This document shows positions 46,101 to 58,704 of a stretch of DNA of 64,000 nt, in pieces. The number at the start of each line of letters is the position of its first letter. Within the stretch, counting starts at the first letter, position 1. The DNA comes from Epiperipatus broadwayi (Eukaryota; Onychophora; Udeonychophora; Euonychophora; Peripatidae), in assembly GCA_028023455.1 (NCBI GenBank), contig JAQFVV010006274.1, positions 5,642,001 to 5,706,000 of the forward strand, read 5' to 3'. Under the pieces are notes generated by a model. The model saw only the letters and a list, made by a program, of their open reading frames with translations, ran no database searches and was not told the origin of the DNA. A program made the translations under genes and the position numbers.

Positions 46101-48346
46101 ATTTCATATTTATATTTAAATGCGGAATTTTGGTTCTGTGTGTAAGTGCATTAACATTAAATTGAAATATGAGTCAAAACAGTGATTAAGAAAATTTAAA
46201 TAATCTGAAAGTATATAATTATTATTATTTTTATTAGTTAAAGTGAATTTCATATAAAAGAAAGTAAATTTTTATTTTACAATGAGTATAATATTTGAGA
46301 TTGTGGTGATACTATATATGTGTGTGTTTCTTCCTTATTTAAGTATAATAAATATTTGTTATTATTATAAATTTACATTGTGTCTTGTGTTTAATATTTC
46401 AAATATTTAGAAATTTACCGCCTTGTAAAAGGGTGTATTCTGTATACTGCCCTAACCAATTTTATAATAATACCAGATCATGTTTAAATTTGTGAATTGT
46501 CTTATGTGGGTTGATTTTCATGATTTACTTACATAGTTTACTTCCACGATTGATTTCCATAATTCACTCATAGTTTACTTCCATGATTGATTTCCATAAT
46601 TCACCTTTGTAGAATATCAACCAAGAAAGATTTTTTTTCTTATATAGGGGGGAATGATCATTTCATGGGGATAAAGAATATGCCCGACTCGTAAAACTTA
46701 ATAGATTTAAAAATACTAGTTAAATTTGGCAAACAGATAATACGAAATAAAATAAAATGAGAGAAAATAGTCAAGTTAGATATGCTAAATTTAGTTATTT
46801 GGTTCGTTGCAATGTTATAGATATTAAAAGTAGACATAAAATCCCTTTTCTGCTTTTGGTATTTAACATGATTCCCACTGGTAAACTCACATTAAAATTT
46901 AATTTAGCAAGTTTTGGGATCATATTCATTGTTTTGTAATCATTAGCAATTGCACCTCATTAGCAGATAAAGACCTTGAGAAATTTGAGTACTTCAATTA
47001 TTAAATCTAAGAGAGCTAGCTTGGAAATCAAATAGTGTAAATATTAAAATCAGGAAATACTATTATAATAATGATAATGAATCTATAGTTAGTTGGAAGG
47101 CATATACGTGTGTTTAAGGAAATAAGATTAAGAGTTGTCAGTTAAGAAGATATAAAGGACAACATAACACAGACATTTAGTGTTATATAATTGTGACTAT
47201 TAAAAGTGACAGATGCTGGGAATGAAAATAATCGTAGTTGGGTTAAATGGACGGATTTATAACATTTCTTTTATTCTACTTTGAACTAAATAATAATCTA
47301 TATATTATAAACATAAGTTACGAGTTCTCCGCATCGATTACTGATTTATTTCTAGTCATTTATATATTAGAAATATACATAACATTCTTGTAATTACCAC
47401 TCGAGATCGTATATCTATATAAAGTTGTGGAAGAAAGTTACCTATATTATTTAGTTAGCAGTAATAACTTATCACGAGAGTATTTACATAATTGTTATTA
47501 AGTTTAAAATTAAGACCATAATAAATTGAATTGGATGTATCAACATTATATTTTTTTGAGACAATTTAATTACTTTCTTCATTATATCCTATAGTAATAA
47601 GCGTGGATGATGATCTCTGATGGGCATTACGATTTCATAGTTACAATTTGGCGCCCGGGTATACATAATCTTATTATTACTATCATTAGGTAAACACATT
47701 AGCATTTCTTGTTCGGGTCCAGAATTATTTTCAATCGACTATCTAATTGCCTAAAGTTGAAGTTAGAATATATATATATTTTTCTTTTGTTTAAATTAAT
47801 GTAAACTAAATAAAAATCACTAGATTTTAGCGTTCAGAGAGAAAAAAATTGGAGAGAGACATTACATTATTATTATAATATCCTCATTAGGAAGGACCAC
47901 TGGATTATTTTCAATTGTAAATAATTTTGTTTAGCAGTTTTATAAAATTAAGCTGATTTGAACAATAGCTAAGAAGGGGAAAACTCCATAGTAATTTAAA
48001 ATCTTGTTATGGAATAAAAACTTTAATTAGTTCACTGGTCAAAGTTGAAATTATGTAATCTCCTTCAAATTCCAATTATATAAATGTCTCCTGTTATCTG
48101 CATTAACCATAGAAGATAAAGAATTATTATCTATCATATTTCACATAACTTCTTCCTGCCTAATCATGAACACAATCCGGAAAATAATTCAACAAAATAT
48201 TGCAACGGTCAGATTCATATGCTCGCTAACATGCTGCAAAATTCAGACACCAGACACAAAGAGCAATACTACAGGTAGGATAAGCCACCAGAAATTCTGG
48301 GTTCAAATCTGGTTAGTCAGATCCACAACACTAACTACATGACAAT
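40157..48346 (+). other. Start of the last EML intron, mostly unassigned
   Basis: The 5' splice site GTAAAA is at 40157. I recognise no complete element here. Noted details: a minus-strand charged frame at 40455-40273; a perfect 11-bp hairpin at 43195-43219 (TTAGTTTCTTT, CGT, AAAGAAACTAA); stretches at 42300-42650 and 45100-46000 that are less AT-rich and may be old repeats; a 12-base G run around 46050-46060; and a 37-bp duplication at 46532-46605. Confidence 0.4.
46532..46605. repeat. 37-bp tandem duplication
   Basis: CATAGTTTACTTCCACGATT plus GATTTCCATAATTCACT (46532-46568) is followed directly by the same unit with a few changes (46569-46605). Part of a third unit can be seen just upstream (GATTTTCATGATTTACTTA). 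Confidence 0.75.
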
Positions 48347-48438
48347 GCACCTGATGCTACACTAGTAAACTCTTCTTCTAGGCGTAGGGGTCAAGGAGAT
48401 ACAAAAGACTATTCTTAATTTGTTCTAAGGTTAGCCAA
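48347..48438 (+). repeat. Unidentified repeat module, copy 2
   Basis: This aligns with 20994-21087 in the same orientation, sharing GCAC/TCTG, CTAGTA, GGTCAAGGAGA/GGTCAGGGAGA and CAAAAGACT. About 50 bp upstream (48289-48312) is CTGGGTTCAAATCTGG, which resembles a tRNA B box, so a tRNA-derived SINE is possible. Confidence 0.4.
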
Positions 48439-51400
48439 CTATCAAGAATAATGTAGATTATGACATTAATATTTATACATCTAGTATTTCATTTATTGAG
48501 GTGTGATAGTAATATTACTGTGTGTCGAACAAATAGACATTATAACAGCAGACATGATTAATAGGTAAAGTTTATTGAATTATATATACATAGAATATAG
48601 TAATTAATTCTTGGTATCGATATTAATTATACATTTCCGATAATATTAATGGTTACAGCTTTACAACGGACATTATTATTATATACAATGATTTAACTAC
48701 TTGAACATTTGGGTACAAATGAATACAAATACTATAATCCTATGCCTATACGAGAATTGTATTTCCAAGCTTTGATGAGAGGTTTTAAGTAGTAAATGGT
48801 AATCGTGGTCACGGTCACCAAAATTGATTTAAAAGTAAAATAATAAAAAAAATACATTTAATTTAAAGAAACAATTTGACTGATATAAAAGCGTTAGGTA
48901 TTAGAACGTAAGTTAATAAATGTAGACGGTGGAAAGATGGAGTCATATGATCGTAATGTATAATAATAATAAAATATATAAATAGTTGGTACTATTGGAG
49001 ATGCAGTGCAATGTATTATATTGCAGTACTTTAAAACTGCAGAGCTATGTTTGAGAGAAGTTAAAATGACTGGTTGGCATTTGCCACGGGCTCATTTAAA
49101 GGTTGTCACATAAGCATCATCAGGTGTACGGGACAGCACTGCGAATACTCCCTGACTACGTAACTAAAATCGAATGCCCACAGGAACGTTTCATTTTATC
49201 CACTTTATGGGAGACTATAGGAAGACAGCAATAACTGTGTTTATCCATGGAGACATCACAAGGTTCTAAGAAAAATCATCGCATCTCTAAACAGTGACAC
49301 ATATATGATGTAAATATAAAATCATAAAATTTACTTTTAAATTACACTTTAAATTCTAATGACTCAATCTCCCAATGCCCACATTTTAATAGTGCACCTT
49401 TTGATTTTACACTCTCAAAATAAATAATATTACTTGGTTTAACCTGAACAGGTAAACCTTATTAAAAGAAATCAAGGGGATGATTGTAAAATGAGTCTAA
49501 GCAGTTTATACATTGTCACGTTTTCTAACTAATATGTCCGCCACCCAGTTACCCATATATATTCACATTTATGATTAAAACAAAGCAAATAACAAATGCG
49601 TATCTTTTATACATAAATAATTATGATAAGTAATTGAAAATAAATACATTTAAACATTGGAGATTATGATATGCATTAGGTATTTCATGTAATTCATCGG
49701 CATATTACAAAATTTTGATAATCTCCGAGCTGGCAAGTCAAACAAATGTAAAGAAAAGGGGGTACAAGAATTCCCTTGTTTTTAGTAACCTGTAAAATAT
49801 GGCGGCAGCTTTTAGTTATATTATACTCAGGAAAATATGATTAGCCCGGTCAGAAATTATCTAGGCATACGATTATAGAAATAAAGAATTTAAAATATGT
49901 ATCCAAGATGATAGAACAAAGAATCAGGTAAGTTAACTAATAAAGAAATATTTACAGAGATAGGATATACATCAAAATTGCTTTAATAAAAAGAGAATTA
50001 CTGGGAAGCTATAGCTTTCAATAGATTAAGAGTACTCTATAGTTCTCGGATACAAGTTACCTGCTTTTAAACTTTAGATGATTGTGCCTATAGAGGTAGG
50101 ATCGGTCACATATTGTTTGTTTCTTATTTACAGTAGCAGTCTTCCTTTACTTTGCTTATTTAGATTTTAATAATTTAAAATGTTGAGAGCGAATGCAGTT
50201 TTCAGCATGTAGTATAGTTCTTTACTGATTTGCAGTAGTTCACCCCATATTTTCATTTTCTGGAGGGCACGTATGGAGACTCAGGTAGTTGGTTGACCAT
50301 TCTCCAGAGAAGAATAGCACTTTGCCGCCTTCTGCTGCCATTTGTAAGCTTATCAAATCAAATTTTAATATCTAAAACTAGAAAAACGACTAAGAAGAAA
50401 ACTAAAATCAAAATTTGCCCCTTTTATATTAGCCATATGTCTTATCTGGTCGTAGTCATGCCCTCAGGTGAATTAATTGATTAGCGAATGAATTTCTTTA
50501 CCATTTAATTAAATCTGGATACTATGGTTTTCTCTTTTGTTAAATTCCTTCTTGAACATTATTTTTAGTATATTTTCTCACCTGATTACAATATTAGATA
50601 TAAAACATAAAATCCAATTTATTTTGATTCATTATTTTAAGCCAATTAAGTTTTCTAGGAATTTGCTAAGTAATCTATTGTCTTTCATTAACCCTCAGTT
50701 TTCTTTAATAGAAAGAATTTTAAACATGACTTTGCAAAATTTAAAATAAAACAATAAGATTTTATATATTTTTTTCAAAATTATAAATTTTAAACAAGAT
50801 TTTCATATTTATTATTTTAAAATAATGTTTCAGAAAATTGACTAAAATAATTAAAATGAGCATTAGATAAAGCTATAGCTTTAAAAGAGATTTTTAAAAT
50901 TATTTATCAATCATATGTTTTGACTCCATGTTTATATATGATATTGAAGAATGTGTGTATTCACGGCGCCTTTAACCGATGCTTACATATATATATATAT
51001 ACCTAATATTGTTATACTCGCACAATCCAATATCTAGGATTAAATTAGGTAAGATGGAAGTGGTGGGGAAAGACCATAGAAAAAGGTGAAAATAAGATTC
51101 GAATCTTACTGTTTTAATATATCAAGTAAAGCAACTGTCTTATGTATTAATTTTTTAGAAAAAACTTCTAACCTAGAATCAATAAAGTTATAAATTAAAA
51201 TCTAATGCTATGGTAAAAGAAATTTTATTTAAATTAAAATGCCTTTAATAAAATAAATATTAATATGTAGTTAATAAATTTTAACATGTTACCTTTTTAA
51301 ATGCATATTATTTTTATTTTGTTATCTTTTCTTAAAATAATTTTGTTTCCTTTGTGAGTATTAACGCAAATATAATATAAAGTTGATTTCTAGTTCAATC

Positions 51401-52571
51401 AATGATCGATAATACTTTTTTTATAACTTGAATATCGATTAATTGATATTTTTCTAATCTACATTTATATTCTTATAATTAAATAATAATAATCATATGA
51501 TATCTCTATATTGTATTTAAACATGTTGGAGCTCATATGTTAAATGCAAGTTAATTAAATGAATTATCTTCAATATGGTTACATACTTGAGTGTATATAT
51601 ATATTGTGTTGGATTCATCCCTAGGTATTATATAAGGGGTAAATATTCTAAATAAATTTTGTGTTATTTTATTTGTTCATTTTTTTCCCTCTCATTATAA
51701 ATGTAAGTAAACATAGATATCACATACGCATCCTGTGACACATTGCTATATTTTATTTTTGAACTAGTAGTGGATAAATGAAGGGGTTAATATCTAAGAA
51801 ACTAGATGGGATCTGAACCCAAGTTATAAATGTTTTTCTGTTTAGAGGCGGCGTACTAATCTGCAGTATGGCAGATATATTTTTTTAAATAATAAATATC
51901 TGTAGTGACAAGGGATATACCTTCTATGTATTTAGACATGTTTGATGGGAATGATCGTGAAATTTAACTAAATACTCAGTTTGACCATCATGATTTAGTA
52001 TATTAAGTTTAAAAAAAAAATTATTTGTTATTCCTGACACTCATTTATCCCAGGATTTAACTCTTTATATTTTGATAAAGAATTACATATGTTTGAAATA
52101 GAGGAGCAAAATTACAGGCCGATTTCATATAATAAATAGAAATCTAACTTTAATGATGAAATCTAAATTTATTTTATAAAATCTGATTCCAACTCATGAT
52201 TTCCAAGTACTTCTATTTTTTTTATAGATAGACAACTTCCATATTTCTCCATTCTTTTTTTTTTTTTTTCTTAAATCTAAATGAGATAGGTAATCTGTCT
52301 CAATATATAAGTATAAATAAAAAAGTAAAATAGGTTTTTGAATAAATAACTGGCAGAGCACAGCACCCCATTCCAATAGAGGAACAGTAAAGAAGGCATT
52401 AATATCCAGATTTGTCAACTGCCAGGTAATGTGGATTTCATTTTCTAACCTAGAATTTGCCAACCAGAATTGGAGAATTGGTTATAAATTGGTTATCTGA
52501 AAGAAAAATCCTAATCCTGATCAAAAACCTGATTTTTTTTTTTTTACTTTTTATTGAATCTATTTCATATA
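48439..52571. other. Intron sequence, old repeats likely
   Basis: 48600-50300 has a composition like 14.2-16.9 kb and 21.0-22.6 kb, with recurring short words but no recognised protein. Around 51790-51870, read on the minus strand, AGTACGCCGCCTCTAAACAG followed by GGGTTCAGATCCC looks like the two conserved boxes of a tRNA-derived SINE, but no second clear copy confirms it. Confidence 0.35.
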
Positions 52572-53862
52572 TACACCTGGGTCTCTTTTTACGTGGACTT
52601 ATTTAACACGATTTTGAAGTTATGCGATTCATGTTTCACCGGAAGTCGAACTCTGATAATGAGCTATTACTTTAAATAATAAATTTCGCGCACTTACGTA
52701 TATTGAAAGTAATAGCACATTATTGGAATTTGACTTTCATCTTAGTAATTTCAATATTTTCAGTGCTTTATAGTAGTAAGATTTTATGCAATAATGAAAT
52801 TAAAATCATGATTTCCATATTTTATGTATACCCACATTAAATTTTACAAGATTATAATGTAAATTTGTTCAAACATTGTGCGTGTTAATTTTGCATTTTA
52901 AATCACATTCTGTTTTTGCTTTTTAAAAAAGAATGTAATCAATTATTAATCATTTAGTGTCCGCAAGTTTATTTTTAAATGGTGAGTAATAGCAGTGGGC
53001 ACAATTAAATTTGACAATTAAACATTAAAATCTGATTTTTAATTGTAATTAACAATTTAAAAATTACTTAAGGCGACCTGAAATTAATGTGATGTAAAAC
53101 GAAAATTGATTTTTAAACGGAATTGAAAATTAAAGACAAAAATAAGAATTTAATTTTTAGTTATTAGTTTTAATTAAATTTTTCCCAGCAGTGTAGAAAA
53201 AGATAATGAAACAGAAGTGGAACCTGTTCCTTTCACTGCAAAAATGATTCGAGGTCTTCAATTTCTAATTTTCTTATTAATGACACTAATCACGACGTGC
53301 TCTTAAATTCCAACGAGAGCTAAATGGTTGTATTGTCTGGATATCGCAAGCTTCATAAACATTTAATAAAATCATCATCTCAAAGATTAATTACTAATTA
53401 CATTGTCACCAGAAAACCACTAACACAACATGAGAGTGAAGTTGGCGCTAGTTGTATTTCCTCTTGAGAAGAATTGATTTTTTACCAGTTTCCAAACGAA
53501 CCTGTTTATCTGCAAGTAGCGATAATAATTAAAACGTGTATAAAAAAATGTCAATTACTGTACTGTAAATTATGCATAAAAATATATTATTTTGAATAAA
53601 ATTAAATATTATAATTAAAAAAAAGTTTGTCTTGTATCAATTTTTTTCAAATTTGAAATTTTTTATTAGTCATATTTTATTTCCTTATATTTTTTTGCAC
53701 GAATTTTAAAGTAATTTTACGTTGGTGCTTTGCTTTTACGCGATTTTTGAAAAATCACAGTCCACATCCCCCCCTTTTTCAAGATAAGTTACGTCTATTT
53801 TTGCGCGATCTTGTTTGAGCGTGTTTTCTGAGGAATCTATCGCGTAAAATGAGACCCAGGTA
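52572..53862 (-). mobile_element. TA-flanked non-autonomous DNA transposon, copy 3 (subfamily A)
   Basis: The ends are TA-CACCTGGGTCTC on the left and GAGACCCAGG-TA on the right (the last bases have drifted). It lies in the opposite orientation to copy 1 and shares its interior (ACCGGAAGTCGAACT, TAAATTTCGCGCACTTACG, GATTTTTGAAAAATCACAGT). At about 1.29 kb it is the longest copy of subfamily A and contains a block of about 270 bp (53160-53430) that copy 1 has lost, including CTTAAATTCCAACGAGAGCT, also present in copy 4. No transposase frame is seen. Confidence 0.8.
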
Positions 53863-54967
53863 TACTGTATCAGCTGCAAAGCAAGATATATATAATTGAC
53901 TATAAGAATGACTAGGTGTTCATTACTTTTGTGTATCAGTTTTAATAATAATGACAATTAAAAAAAAGTAGTTAAGTAAGTTTTTTTAAAAAAAAAAAAA
54001 GATTTTTTTTTTAGTTTACCGATTTGAAATTTGCTTTTATTTTTCCTAAGTTTAACATTCAAAGTTCAAGGTTCAATGATCAATTATTCAAACTTTGAAA
54101 TAAAATATGATTAATTTTTGCCTGAAGGTTTGTAATAATGGTATATTAGATATGGTAATGTGTTGGATTATTTCCATCATCTATCACTAAATGTTGAATG
54201 TATAGAAAATTTTGAACTTTTCAAGTACACACAAACCTGTGCTGTCTATTTGTGTGTTATTATTAACAAGTTATGAGTACTTGAAAAATTTAAATTTTTC
54301 TATACATTCAACATTTATTGGTAGATGATGGAAATAGTCCAACAGATTATTGCATGATTAATTTTGTTTTGATAAATGTCAAAGTGTTATAAAAAGATTT
54401 TTAAATTAAAACGAATATTTTTATTATAATTAATAAAATTAGTTTTAAAAAAAGATGATTTAAGTTTTTTTATTGAAAGCTCACATTAAACAACCAAGTT
54501 ATAAACAAAATCAAATATTATAAAATAATCATAATAATGCATCATGATTAGATTCTTAGGATGTGCCATTTATCCTGTACAATGTAGCCTGGATTAATTT
54601 TTTTATCTTTGGCCTGATATGTGATCAAACTTCAACTGCCATTTCTGAGTTTTGCAAGTGATTGTTAAATGAAAATCCCCTCTTGTGGAATATTTGTCTT
54701 TAGTGAGGTGAAGAAATATATTCCAAGGAGATATGATCTAAATAATTTAAGAAATAAAGTAGCTAAAGAAATTGAAAATGATTTTAAATTTTTAAGGGTG
54801 GATTTACAGTGTCTCAAATATTGGAATGGACTCTATAATGCAAAAACAAACAAATGAAGTAGTGTTAAGCTTGACAAAAAGGATTTTAAACTGAATACTT
54901 TGATAAAACATTTTAAATATTAAGTAGGTCTAATATTTAAGTATTTATTTATGATTTGTAATTTAAT
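53863..54967. other. AT-rich intron sequence with a palindromic element
   Basis: Apart from the inverted repeat at 54154-54351, I see only AT-rich sequence and a T-run/A-run junction near 53983-54010. Confidence 0.5.
54154..54351. repeat. Long inverted repeat (palindromic MITE)
   Basis: The left arm TGTTGGATTATTTCCATCAT, CTATCACTAAATGTTGAATG, TATAGAAAATTT, CTTTTCAAGTAC is mirrored on the right by GTACTTGAAAAATTT, TATACATTCAACATTTATTG, GTAGATGATGGAAATAGTCC, AACA. The arms are roughly 80 bp with a loop of about 45 nt that itself contains CACACAAAC and TTGTGTGTT. It lies about 620 bp before the LTR element. Confidence 0.75.
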
Positions 54968-54972
54968 GTAAT
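54968..54972 (+). other. Target site duplication, left (GTAAT)
   Basis: GTAAT directly precedes the 5' LTR (TGGAATATTT). The same five bases follow the 3' LTR at 63788-63792. Five bp is a normal duplication length for LTR retrotransposon integrases. Confidence 0.8.
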
Positions 54973-55915
54973 TGGAATATTTATCAATTACCAGTAAAAT
55001 GTATGTTTTAAATTAATACTAAAATTTACATTACTAAAACTAGCTAAATAATAAAGCAGAAATAAATTTAAACATTAATTGAATAATGAGAATGAACTAA
55101 AATGAAATCTGATTACATAGGCATTTAATTGGCAATAACTGTTTAACAATTGAATTCTAGAAAGATCCAATGTTTTAATAAAACCTAATAGATAATTAAA
55201 AAAACAACCTTTCACCCAGATAAAAATGAAACAGATTACTCCAGAAAACAAAAAAATAAAGAAAACTATTTAAGCGGGGGGGGGGGGATGAAACATCTTT
55301 TTTCTCCATCCCTCTTGTGATTGTGCAACTAGGTTGGAGATGTGAAGCACTGGAAGAAACCAGCGGGGATTTGTTTTCAGACCCAGGATCTCGTCTCTTG
55401 AAGGTACTCAAGCCCATTAGGGATCAAACAGATTACCCCAATCTTATTATAATTTATATGCACCTCAAAGGCTTACAGAACTAAAGAGCATTTGCCAAAA
55501 TATTAGGTAAATAGTAATTTAATTAATTAAGAGTGTAATTAAGCAGGGGACTAATACTTCCTGGAAAAAGTCTAAGGAAGTGTTGAGAGTGAATTGACAT
55601 ATGTATTCATTATTGTAATCTATGTAACTATATGTGTGTATATTATTAGAATATTATTGTTCTGTATTAAAATTGGGACTAATACTTCCTGGAAAAAGTC
55701 TAAGGAAGTGTTGAGAGTGAATTGACATATGTATTCATTATTGTAATCTATGTATAGCGTAACTATATGTGTATATATTATTAGAATATTATTGTTCTGC
55801 ATTAAAATTAGTTATATAATTGATCCGCAGTGGGTTTATTTATTTTATTGAGAAATGGAATTTGGAAATCATTTGCTAGTCTTAATCAAGAGAAAATTAA
55901 GTTCAAGATATAGCA
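54973..55915 (+). repeat. 5' LTR of the gypsy element
   Basis: It begins TGGAATATTTATCAATTACC and ends TTCAAGATATAGCA, so it has the usual TG...CA ends. It aligns with the 3' LTR from start to end (TAGCATTTCTATCAATTACC ... ATAGCA), apart from the transposon in that copy and a tandem duplication in this one. It contains the empty-site equivalent (GATTACATAGG, TA at 55114-55115) of the transposon insertion in the 3' LTR. Confidence 0.88.
55548..55810 (+). repeat. Tandem duplication of about 130 bp inside the 5' LTR
   Basis: GGACTAATACTTCCTGGAAA at 55548 recurs at 55676, and both copies continue to a TATTGTTCTG-x-ATTAAAATT end. The second unit keeps a short TATAGCG stretch that the first lacks. 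The 3' LTR has only one unit, with TATAGCG, so the duplication arose after integration and the first unit then lost 7 bp, or the two arose by uneven copying. Confidence 0.85.
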
Positions 55916-56369
55916 AACCTGTCACAGTCAAGAAAAACCTGATGAAATTAGAAATAACCCAGTTAGTTAAAACCTGGTACAGTCATTATTTTGAACATAG
56001 CTAGAGGAATAATTAGCTTAGGGAATGATAGTAATAGTAAACAATAGGCAAATTTGATTTGGGGAATGCTGCAGAATGGCCATTATATGTTTTTTTACCT
56101 TGAATGGTATTCAAGACAATAAAAGAAAAGTACCGCACTTTTATGTTTTGTTTTGTTTTTTGGGGGTAGTTATAGAAATTGTTATTAAGTTTTATGACCC
56201 TCCACACCATTGATAGTATAGAATACGAGGAGTTAGTTAAGAAACAGAATATTTAATCCTCGGCAATCCCATCACATAGCTCATTTAAAACTGAGGAATG
56301 GGAATCAATAGAGCTAGCTAAGGATTGCAGGTATGGGAATTTATAGAAAGAGATACTCCTTGATCAATT

Positions 56370-56760
56370 ACTCTTAGGTATATACAATGATAGATTGCGA
56401 GAACAACTATTAACTGATACTGAATTAAAATATCAGAGAGCTATTCAAAAAGGCATAGCTTACAAGCTAATAAGTGGGCAAGCTCAAGCTGTTAAAAATA
56501 AAAATAAAGATAGTCTAAATACGCAGATTTATTAAAGTAAGAGTAAATATAGTAATTCACACAAACCCGAACTTGAAAGGGGAATGAAAATGTCATGTTG
56601 CTGCTGCAGAAGAAATAACCATAAAGTAAAAGAGGACAGATGAAGAGAAGATAAATGCTTTAAATGTAGATTTAAGGGACACATAGCACTTGTATGTAGA
56701 AAACCCAGTAATCAGTTAAAGCAAGAAAAAATGTGGGTCAAAAGAATAGGGGAAGTAAAC
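56370..56760 (+). pseudogene. Gypsy gag remnant with zinc knuckles
   Basis: From 56375: GIYNDRLREQLLTDTELKYQ then RAIQKGIAYKLISGQAQAV, the usual end of the gag capsid region in this gypsy group. Then a damaged first knuckle (CCCCRRNNHKVKED, the spacing off) and an intact second one at 56656-56697 (C-F-K-C-R-F-K-G-H-I-A-L-V-C). Gag proteins coat and package the element RNA in virus-like particles. The N-terminal part before 56370 is too broken to follow. Confidence 0.75.
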
Positions 56761-56813
56761 CCAATAATAATATTACTGGTAAAAGTACAGGTATGGAGAC
56801 GCAGTAACAATTT

Positions 56814-57130
56814 ATGATCAAATTGGAAGTTTGCAGAGTAAAAATGGAAATAGATAGTGCCTCTGGGATATCTATAATTTCAGACATAGACTGGAAAGCA
56901 CTATCAGCAGCCAATGCTAGGGTAATACTTGAAAAAACTAATGTAAAAGCTCATGGTGTAAGCAGCAATACATTAAACTTATTGGGGAAAGTATATATCT
57001 TTTAGATACTGTGATAAAATAATTAGATTGCTGCTATATATAGTACAAGGAGGATTCAGCCCTATAATAGGCAGGAACTGGTTTAAAGCAATTATAATTC
57101 AAGTTAGTGTAATAAAAAAAATTTCCCTTG
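56814..57130 (+). pseudogene. Gypsy protease remnant
   Basis: The frame 56814-57005 reads KLEVCRVKMEIDSASGISII then SDIDWKAL. In this family the motif M-x-x-DTG/DSG-A-x-x-S marks the aspartic protease active site. Here the bases encode DSASG, so the Gly next to the catalytic Asp is displaced. Slightly further on, in another frame, GFSPIIGRNWFKAI matches the LLGRDWL-type block that ends these proteases. It would have cut the Gag-Pol polyprotein; the site is damaged. Confidence 0.65.
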
Positions 57131-57209
57131 AAAGTTAAAAATAAGTACACAGACCTATTTACTGATGAGTTAGGTATAATAGCTACAAGCCCTGTAGAGG
57201 TTGAGCTAG

Positions 57210-58700
57210 TTGACAATGTACATCTCACATTTAGCAGACTGCGAAAGATACCATTTGCTTAAAGAAAAAAAGTATAAAAAATTCAGTCATTGGTCAATAA
57301 AGGTATTACCGGTAGAAATGACTGACTGGGCGACACCTATAGTCATAGTTACAAAACCCAATGGAAATATACATATATGTGATGACTGTAGAGTAACCGT
57401 GAACAAATTTTTAAATAAGGGGGTGTACCCGGTGCCTAATGTAAGAGAGGTACTTGCAAGTTTACAAAAAGCATCCTATCTTGCAAAACTTGATCTAAAT
57501 TCAGTTTTTCATCAGATCCCAGTGACAGAGAAAACTGCCAAAATATTAACGATCACCACACCTTTTGGGTTGTTTAAGTGCAATAGAATGCTGTTTGACA
57601 TATCAACAGCCCCCAAATATATTTCAGGTGAAAATTGATACACTATTGCAGGGATTTGAGAGCGTCATACCATATTTTGATAATATATTAGTAACAGCAG
57701 ACTCAGAAGAGAATTAAATCAAAAAATTTATTAGGGTATGCACAAAATTAAATAATTTTGTAGTAAAACTAAATGCCCAAAAAAGAGTTTGGAACACTAA
57801 AGAATTGGTTTTTCTAGGACATGTAATCTCTGGCAAAGGGAAACGCCCTTAGCCCCAAAAAGTAAAACCATTGAAAAGATAAAAAAAAAAACAGAATAAA
57901 TCCAAAGTAGTAAAATCCCTTTTTGAGTTACTGAAAAAGAATCAAACGTGGCAGTGATTAAAAACCCATGATGATGCTTTTAGAAGCACTAAAGGCATAT
58001 TGTCATCAGAAAAATTATTGGTCCATTTTGACAATAATCAAGAAGTAACCTTACCATAGATGCTTCAGAATTGGGGGGAGGCGGTTCTATGACATCCATG
58101 TTATAACGGAGAATGTCCCATTGCCTATGCATCCAAAATCCTGTCCAAAGTCAAGAAAAACTACAGCCAGATAGATAAAGAGGCTTTGGCAATAATATTT
58201 TGGACTAAAGAAATTTCACCAATACAGGTCATTTCAAATAATAATGGATCATAAGCTGTTATTATGTATATTGGCAAGCGATAGACTAGTTCCTGACCAT
58301 TTGAATCCTAGGATGCTAAGATGGAGAAATGTACTGGCATCTTATGATTATCAGCTGGTCTATAAGAAGGAAAAAGATACAGCATGAGGATGCATTGTCA
58401 GAACCCTAGATAGACTGGAACTCCAGATGAATAAGATAGAGATAAATTATATAGACGGTATGCAGTTTAAGATACTTAACAGTAAAACAATGGGAAAATG
58501 GATAGTAGAAGATAAAGGATACCAGCTGCTAAAGAGCTGGATTAGGAATGCCTGGCCAATAAAGAAACCACAATGTGTGTCAACGACTTTTTTGACTAAT
58601 AGAAATGATTTATCATTTAGTAAAGGGTGTATATATACCATCAGAAGTAAGAAATGAAGTATTAAAGTTGTGATATGAAGGCCACCCTGGTGTTGTGCAT
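57210..58700 (+). pseudogene. Gypsy reverse transcriptase and RNase H, broken
   Basis: The frame 57210-57638 gives WATPIVIVTKPNGNIHICDD, CRVTVNKFLNKGVYPVPNV and LAKLDLNSVFHQIPV, the early RT motifs of Ty3/gypsy (the LDL Asp is present). After a shift near 57625, YFDNILVTADS replaces the usual Y-x-DD box, losing the second catalytic Asp. FLGHVISGKG follows near 57815, then the RNase H block in pieces: TIDAS, CPIAYASKILSKVKKNYSQI, DKEALAIIF (57990-58205), and DHLNPRMLRWRNVLASYDYQ near 58300. It ends with an EGHPGVVHV-like start of the integrase zinc finger near 58680-58700. Several stops lie within it. Confidence 0.85.
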
Positions 58701-58704
58701 GTGA

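Noticed and set aside
44500-51870. Possible tRNA genes (GGATTCGATCCCGG near 44533, GGGTTCAAATC near 48299, GGGTTCAGATCCC near 51822)
   Set aside because: Only B-box-like words are present; no cloverleaf with acceptor stem can be folded, so at most SINE or tRNA pseudogene remnants.
55916-55990. tRNA primer binding site after the 5' LTR
   Set aside because: AACCTGTCACAGTC follows the LTR, but I could not match it to the 3' end of a known tRNA.
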